NCBI RefSeq assembly: GCF_001280015.1
Contig: NZ_LGDV01000262.1
Span: 112,668-176,667, forward strand
Direction of reading: 5' to 3'
Length of the DNA stretch: 64,000 nucleotides
Source: Streptomyces sp. MMG1121
GTDB lineage: Bacteria > Actinomycetota > Actinomycetes > Streptomycetales > Streptomycetaceae
Positions within the stretch are counted from its first letter, which is position 1; the number at the start of each line of letters is the position of its first letter. Shown one piece after another: positions 60,687 through 64,000 of this stretch. Both the position numbers and the translations under genes were made by a program. The notes beneath the pieces are model-generated. The model saw nothing but the letters and a program-made list of their open reading frames with translations. It did no database searches and was not told where the DNA came from.

Positions 60687-61925
60687 CTATGCGGCCGCGG
60701 CCCTGGCCGGGCTCAGGAACGTCGTCCAGCCGCCGTCCGGCTTCTCGCCGACCTGGAGCCGGCGCAGCTGCGCCAGCATCCCCGGATCCTGGGCGTCGAG
60801 CCAGTCGACGAACTGCCGGAAGGAGACCAGCCGTACGTCCTCCCGGCCGGCGATGTGCTTGAGTGCCTCCTCGGCCGCGTCCATGTAGATGCCGCCGTTC
60901 CACTCCTCGAAGTGGTTGCCGATGAACAACGGCGCCCGGTTGGTCTCGTACGCCCGCTGGAACCCGGCCACGTACGCCTGCGTCGCCTGGGCGCGCCAGT
61001 AGGGGTAGTTGGACGACGGCGCCCGTGTCGTGGACTTGGACTGGTTGGCCAGCATGTTGTAGTCCATGGACAGCACTTCGAAGGAGTGGCCGGGAAAGGG
61101 GATGCTCTGCAGCGGCAGGTCCCAGACTCCTTCGCGCCTTCTCGGCCAGCGCTGCAGCCCGCCCGGCGAGGACGCGTCGTAGCGCCAGCCCAGCTCCCGC
61201 GCGACCGGCAGCAGGTTCTCCTGCCCGAGCAGGCACGGGGTGCGCCCGCCCGCCAGCTCCTTGTCGTAGTCGAAGGGGAGCGGCGCCTCGCTGCGCCAAC
61301 CGGTGTGTGTGCGCCAGGACTTGACGAACGACCGGGCCTGGTCGATCTCCGAACGCCACTGCGCCGGAGTCCAGTCGGCCACCGATCCGGGCCCCTCGCA
61401 GAAGTGGCCGTTGAAATGCGTGCCGATCTCGTGGCCGTCGAGCCAGGCCTCGCGCACGTACGTCAGCGTCTTCTTGAGGTGCTCGTCGGTGAGGTAGCCG
61501 ATGTCCGAGGCGCCGACCGGGTTGTTCGGCGGCCGGTACAGCCGCTTCTTCTCCTCCGGCAGCAGATACAGGCCGGACAGGAAGAACGTCATGTGCGCGT
61601 CGTGGTCCCGGGCGAGCTCCAGGAAGCGCGGGAACAGACCGGTGCCCACCTCGCCGGCGCCGTCCCAGGAGAACACCACGAACTGCGGCGGGGTCTGGCC
61701 GGGTTCGAGGGCCGTGGGCGGGGGCGGCTGGTTGGGCTGCCGTCCGGTGTACGACGTCGAGCCGTCCCCGATCAGCCGGGGCGCCCCCAGCCGGGGTTCC
61801 GCTCCCGGCCCGTTGTGCCCTTCCTCGCCTCCTCCGCATCCGGCCAGTGAGGCGGCGGCCACTCCGATGCCGGCGCCGAGGCCGAGACGTGCCACCCTCC
61901 GGCGGCTGATTCCACTCATCGCCAT
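60687..61925 (-). CDS. Polysaccharide deacetylase-like lipoprotein
   Basis: A 412-residue exported protein. The N-terminus has SRRRVARLGLGAGIGVAAAS then LAGC, a twin-arginine signal with a lipobox, so it is likely lipid-anchored. The body is a divergent NodB-like fold: FVVFSWDGAGEVG (catalytic Asp region), DAHMTFFLSGLYLLP, and H-x3-H in EIGTHFNGHFC, then PLFIGNHFEEWNGGIYMDAA and LVSFRQFVDWLDAQ. Members of this actinobacterial group act on cell-wall or other aminosugar polymers, but activity is not proven. A second ATG two codons on is an alternative start. Confidence 0.85.
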   Translation of the reverse strand: MAMSGISRRRVARLGLGAGIGVAAASLAGCGGGEEGHNGPGAEPRLGAPRLIGDGSTSYTGRQPNQPPPPTALEPGQTPPQFVVFSWDGAGEVGTGLFPRFLELARDHDAHMTFFLSGLYLLPEEKKRLYRPPNNPVGASDIGYLTDEHLKKTLTYVREAWLDGHEIGTHFNGHFCEGPGSVADWTPAQWRSEIDQARSFVKSWRTHTGWRSEAPLPFDYDKELAGGRTPCLLGQENLLPVARELGWRYDASSPGGLQRWPRRREGVWDLPLQSIPFPGHSFEVLSMDYNMLANQSKSTTRAPSSNYPYWRAQATQAYVAGFQRAYETNRAPLFIGNHFEEWNGGIYMDAAEEALKHIAGREDVRLVSFRQFVDWLDAQDPGMLAQLRRLQVGEKPDGGWTTFLSPARAAAA

Positions 61926-61984
61926 CCCAACCCGCGTCCCACCGCGACGCGTTGTGCGCCCTCTCAGCCGTGACTCCGAACACC

Positions 61985-62035
61985 TGACACCATAGATGGG
62001 ATAAACGTATAAATATGAGTATTTGGTTCGGCGTG
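61985..62035. promoter_or_regulatory. AT-rich promoter island
   Basis: A roughly 40-base stretch around 61993-62030, with TATAAATAT and ATAAACGTATAAA, is by far the lowest-GC segment of the area. It is upstream of the lipoprotein gene and presumably holds its promoter; it also lies downstream of the DMT transporter gene. Confidence 0.4.
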
Positions 62036-62080
62036 GCGGGTAAAGGGGGTACCAAGGCCGGTGCCCCTTCGAGACCCTTC

Positions 62081-62962
62081 TCAGGTCGTCGCGCGACGCT
62101 GCTCGGCCGCGACCGGGACCGTGGTGATGCGCTGGACGGCCCGGCTGAGGACCACCACGCCCGCGATGATCAGCAGGGCCCCGCACGCTGCCGGTACGAG
62201 CCACCAGCCCGTGCGGATCCGCTCCCCGAAAAGAGTCATGCCGAGCGCCAGGCTCACCATCGCGTCGCCGATGGTGAGCGCCGGCTGCGCGGCGACCAGC
62301 GGACCGGCCTGGAGCGCGTTCTCCAGCAGGACCACGGCGGCGACCCCGGTGAGTGCGAAGCCGTAGGTCTGCCAGGACCGCAGGAAGGCTTCGAAGCCGT
62401 GATCGGCGAAGGTGCCGCTGGCCGACTTCAGCAGGGCGGCGGTCAGGGCGTTGCCGGTCGCGGAGGCGGCCGCGAGCAGCGCGGCGCGCCGGGCCGGCGC
62501 GTGGCCCCGGCCGGACAGCAGGACGGCCACCGCCATCCCGCCGAGGCACAGGGACAGGGCCGGGATCCAGCGGGTGAGCGGCGCGTGGTCGACGGCGCCG
62601 TGCGGAGCGGCCGCGACGAGCAGGACGGCGAGGCCCGCCACGCAGCAGCCCACGCCCCACCAGCCCGAGTGCGGCATCCGCTTGTGCATCAGCGGGGCGG
62701 CGACGAGCAGCGCGAACGGCAGCTCCAGGATGAACAGCGGCTGGACCAGCGCGAGCGGGCCGTTGACGAGGGCCAGGCTCTGGAACAGCGCGGCGCACAC
62801 GACACCGGCCATGCCGAACACCCAGAACGGCTGCCGGGCCAGCTCGGCGACCAGCCGGATCCCGCCGCGCCGGGACGTGGACGCCGCCTTGCGCTGGAAG
62901 GCGGTGCCCACGGCGTTGCTCGCCGCTCCCGCCACGGCGAACGCCGCAGCCAGTTCGATCAC
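62081..62962 (-). CDS. DMT-superfamily (EamA-like) transporter
   Basis: A 293-residue membrane protein with about ten hydrophobic helices in two EamA-like halves. The GTG at 62962 has AGGAGG upstream. It opens LAAAFAVAGAASNAVGTAFQ and includes LVNGPLALVQPLFILELPFA and AQPALTIGDAMVSLALGMTL, the paired signature of the actinobacterial DMT exporters. Likely function is efflux of a small metabolite. It lies 103 bp after the dehydrogenase gene on the same strand. Confidence 0.88.
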   Translation of the reverse strand: MIELAAAFAVAGAASNAVGTAFQRKAASTSRRGGIRLVAELARQPFWVFGMAGVVCAALFQSLALVNGPLALVQPLFILELPFALLVAAPLMHKRMPHSGWWGVGCCVAGLAVLLVAAAPHGAVDHAPLTRWIPALSLCLGGMAVAVLLSGRGHAPARRAALLAAASATGNALTAALLKSASGTFADHGFEAFLRSWQTYGFALTGVAAVVLLENALQAGPLVAAQPALTIGDAMVSLALGMTLFGERIRTGWWLVPAACGALLIIAGVVVLSRAVQRITTVPVAAEQRRATT

Positions 62963-63065
62963 GACCGCCTCCTGCCTGCGGGGCAGCTCTCCGAGGAGCC
63001 TCGGACCCTCTCTGCGAAGCCTTCGGTCTCCTCAGCCTACGGAAGGCGCCCCGCGTGTGCCGGGT

Positions 63066-64000
63066 CTAGCCGTGGGGCAGGACGACCGCCCGGCCGTTGA
63101 TCGTGCCGTCGTGCAGGCGCCGGTAGGCGAGGGGCGCCTCGTCCAGCGAGAACGTCTCCGTGTGCACCGACACGGCGCCGGCCCGGGCCAGGGCCAGCAC
63201 CTCCACCAGCTCGGCACGGGTGGCCCAGTAGGGGGACGTCACCGCGACCTCGAAGGGAAGCCGTCCGAAGCCGACGGGTACGGCGCCGCCGCCGATGCCG
63301 ACGACCGAGATCTCGCCCTCGACCGCCACCAGGGCCGCGGCCAGCGTCGCGGTGGGCTGTGCGCCGACGAAGTCGAACACGGCCTCGGCCCCCAGGCCCG
63401 CGGTGAGGTCACGGACCGCCTCGGAGGCCTGAGCGTCGGACGGCACGGCCTCGTGTGCGCCGACCTCCCGGGCGAGCCGCAGCTTGTCCTCGCTCACGTC
63501 GAGGGCGATCACCCGGGCCGGGGTCAGCGCACGCAGCAGCTGGACGGCGACATGGCCGAGCCCGCCGGCGCCGATGACCACCGCGGTCGAGCCGGGCACC
63601 AGCTTGGGCAGCGCCCGCTTGATCGCGTGGTACGGGGTGAGGCCCGCATCGGTCATCGGGACGGCGGCGACCGGGTCGAAACCGTTCAGCGGCACCAGGT
63701 GCCGGGGGTCGTCGACCAGCATGTACTCGGCCATCGAGCCCGGAGCGCCGAGCCCGGGCGGCCGGATGCCGAGTTCCCCGGCGCGCGGACAGTAGTTCTC
63801 CTTGCCCTCGGCGCACTTCAGGCACGTGCCGCAGCCCCAGGGGCCGTACACGGCGACCGCGTCGCCCTCGGTGAGCCCGGTGACCCCGGCGCCGAGCTCG
63901 GCCTCATGGCGGGAGGTGACCTGGCAGGAGGTAAAACCCTCCGGGCGGTGACCGGTGCGTTCATCTGCTTCGAGGACGAAGCGGGCGTGACCGGCCGTCC
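63066..64000 (-). CDS. Zinc-type alcohol dehydrogenase, N-terminus abnormal or outside window
   Basis: The C-terminal 270 or so residues of a medium-chain NAD(P)-dependent dehydrogenase. Structural zinc cysteines are in GPWGCGTCLKCAEGKENYC; the cofactor motif is VVIGAGGLGHVAVQLL; LPFEVAVTSPYWATRAELVE and NGRAVVLPHG close it. From 63893 upward the frame stays open to the window edge but reads FTSCQVTSRHEAELGAGV where relatives have a conserved LGHEGAG-type catalytic-zinc region. Either the gene is N-terminally damaged, or it is an unusual member; a GTG at 63851 is unlikely to be a true start as it would remove the catalytic domain half. Confidence 0.7.
   Translation of the reverse strand, partial: TAGHARFVLEADERTGHRPEGFTSCQVTSRHEAELGAGVTGLTEGDAVAVYGPWGCGTCLKCAEGKENYCPRAGELGIRPPGLGAPGSMAEYMLVDDPRHLVPLNGFDPVAAVPMTDAGLTPYHAIKRALPKLVPGSTAVVIGAGGLGHVAVQLLRALTPARVIALDVSEDKLRLAREVGAHEAVPSDAQASEAVRDLTAGLGAEAVFDFVGAQPTATLAAALVAVEGEISVVGIGGGAVPVGFGRLPFEVAVTSPYWATRAELVEVLALARAGAVSVHTETFSLDEAPLAYRRLHDGTINGRAVVLPHG

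Overview
The window is a 64 kb piece of a high-GC actinobacterial chromosome, almost certainly Streptomyces. Evidence is the very high GC with strong third-position GC bias, GTG starts, many Tat and lipoprotein secretion signals, mycothiol-type enzymes, SpoIIE/HATPase phosphatases, and a density of secreted hydrolases and one-component regulators typical of a chromosome arm. No rRNA, CRISPR array, prophage or intact insertion sequence was seen.

Layout. 1-4.2 kb: a LysR regulator (cut by the left edge), a cupin, a Tat-exported class A beta-lactamase, a secreted pectate-lyase-like protein behind a clear promoter and a LacI-type operator, and a VOC protein. 4.3-9.5 kb: a hypothetical protein and a TetR-controlled amidohydrolase/APC-permease pair. 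9.5-17.4 kb: secreted or lipid-anchored enzymes (dimethylformamidase-like protein, phosphoesterase), the EfeO-EfeB iron/haem pair without EfeU, a polysaccharide deacetylase, and a broken proline iminopeptidase. 17.4-20.8 kb: GNAT, RibD/DHFR-like protein, and an SDR/TetR pair sharing a perfect 24-bp palindrome. 20.7-30.5 kb: a GH5 glycanase with a three-repeat C-terminal module, two SpoIIE phosphatases flanking a mycothiol-dependent enzyme, and a GH92 alpha-mannosidase with its own operator. 30.7-33.4 kb: APC permease and trypsin-like protease. 33.6-41.6 kb: aromatic/acyl catabolism, namely vdcBCD-type hydroxyarylic acid decarboxylase with a divergent AraC regulator, then a MarR-controlled SDR/amidohydrolase/acyl-CoA ligase/MaoC operon with two operators. 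41.6-44.5 kb: TetR, aldo/keto reductase, LLM flavin oxidoreductase and an aberrant tRNA-like sequence. 44.7-49.2 kb: a sulfide-oxidation module (SQR, GntR regulator, persulfide-dioxygenase-like/rhodanese fusion, TauE/SafE exporter).

The most interesting locus is 49.45-58.45 kb on the minus strand. It is a compact five-gene operon: an adenylation-less Pls-type polymerase (carrier domain, six membrane segments, three left-handed-helix acyltransferase-like domains); a short NRPS (half condensation domain, adenylation, carrier, thioesterase); an SyrP/TauD-like oxygenase; and SbnB and SbnA, which make L-2,3-diaminopropionate. A decayed MFS exporter is fused to the end of the operon by a GTGA overlap. 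The inferred product is an oligomer, polymer or amide of 2,3-diaminopropionate, possibly hydroxylated, built by a poly-lysine-synthetase-like machine whose activation domain lies on a separate protein. This is inference from architecture.

The right end (58.8-64 kb) holds a truncated ankyrin protein, a TetX-like FAD monooxygenase, a deacetylase-like lipoprotein, a DMT exporter, and a zinc alcohol dehydrogenase whose N-terminal part looks abnormal and runs off the window.
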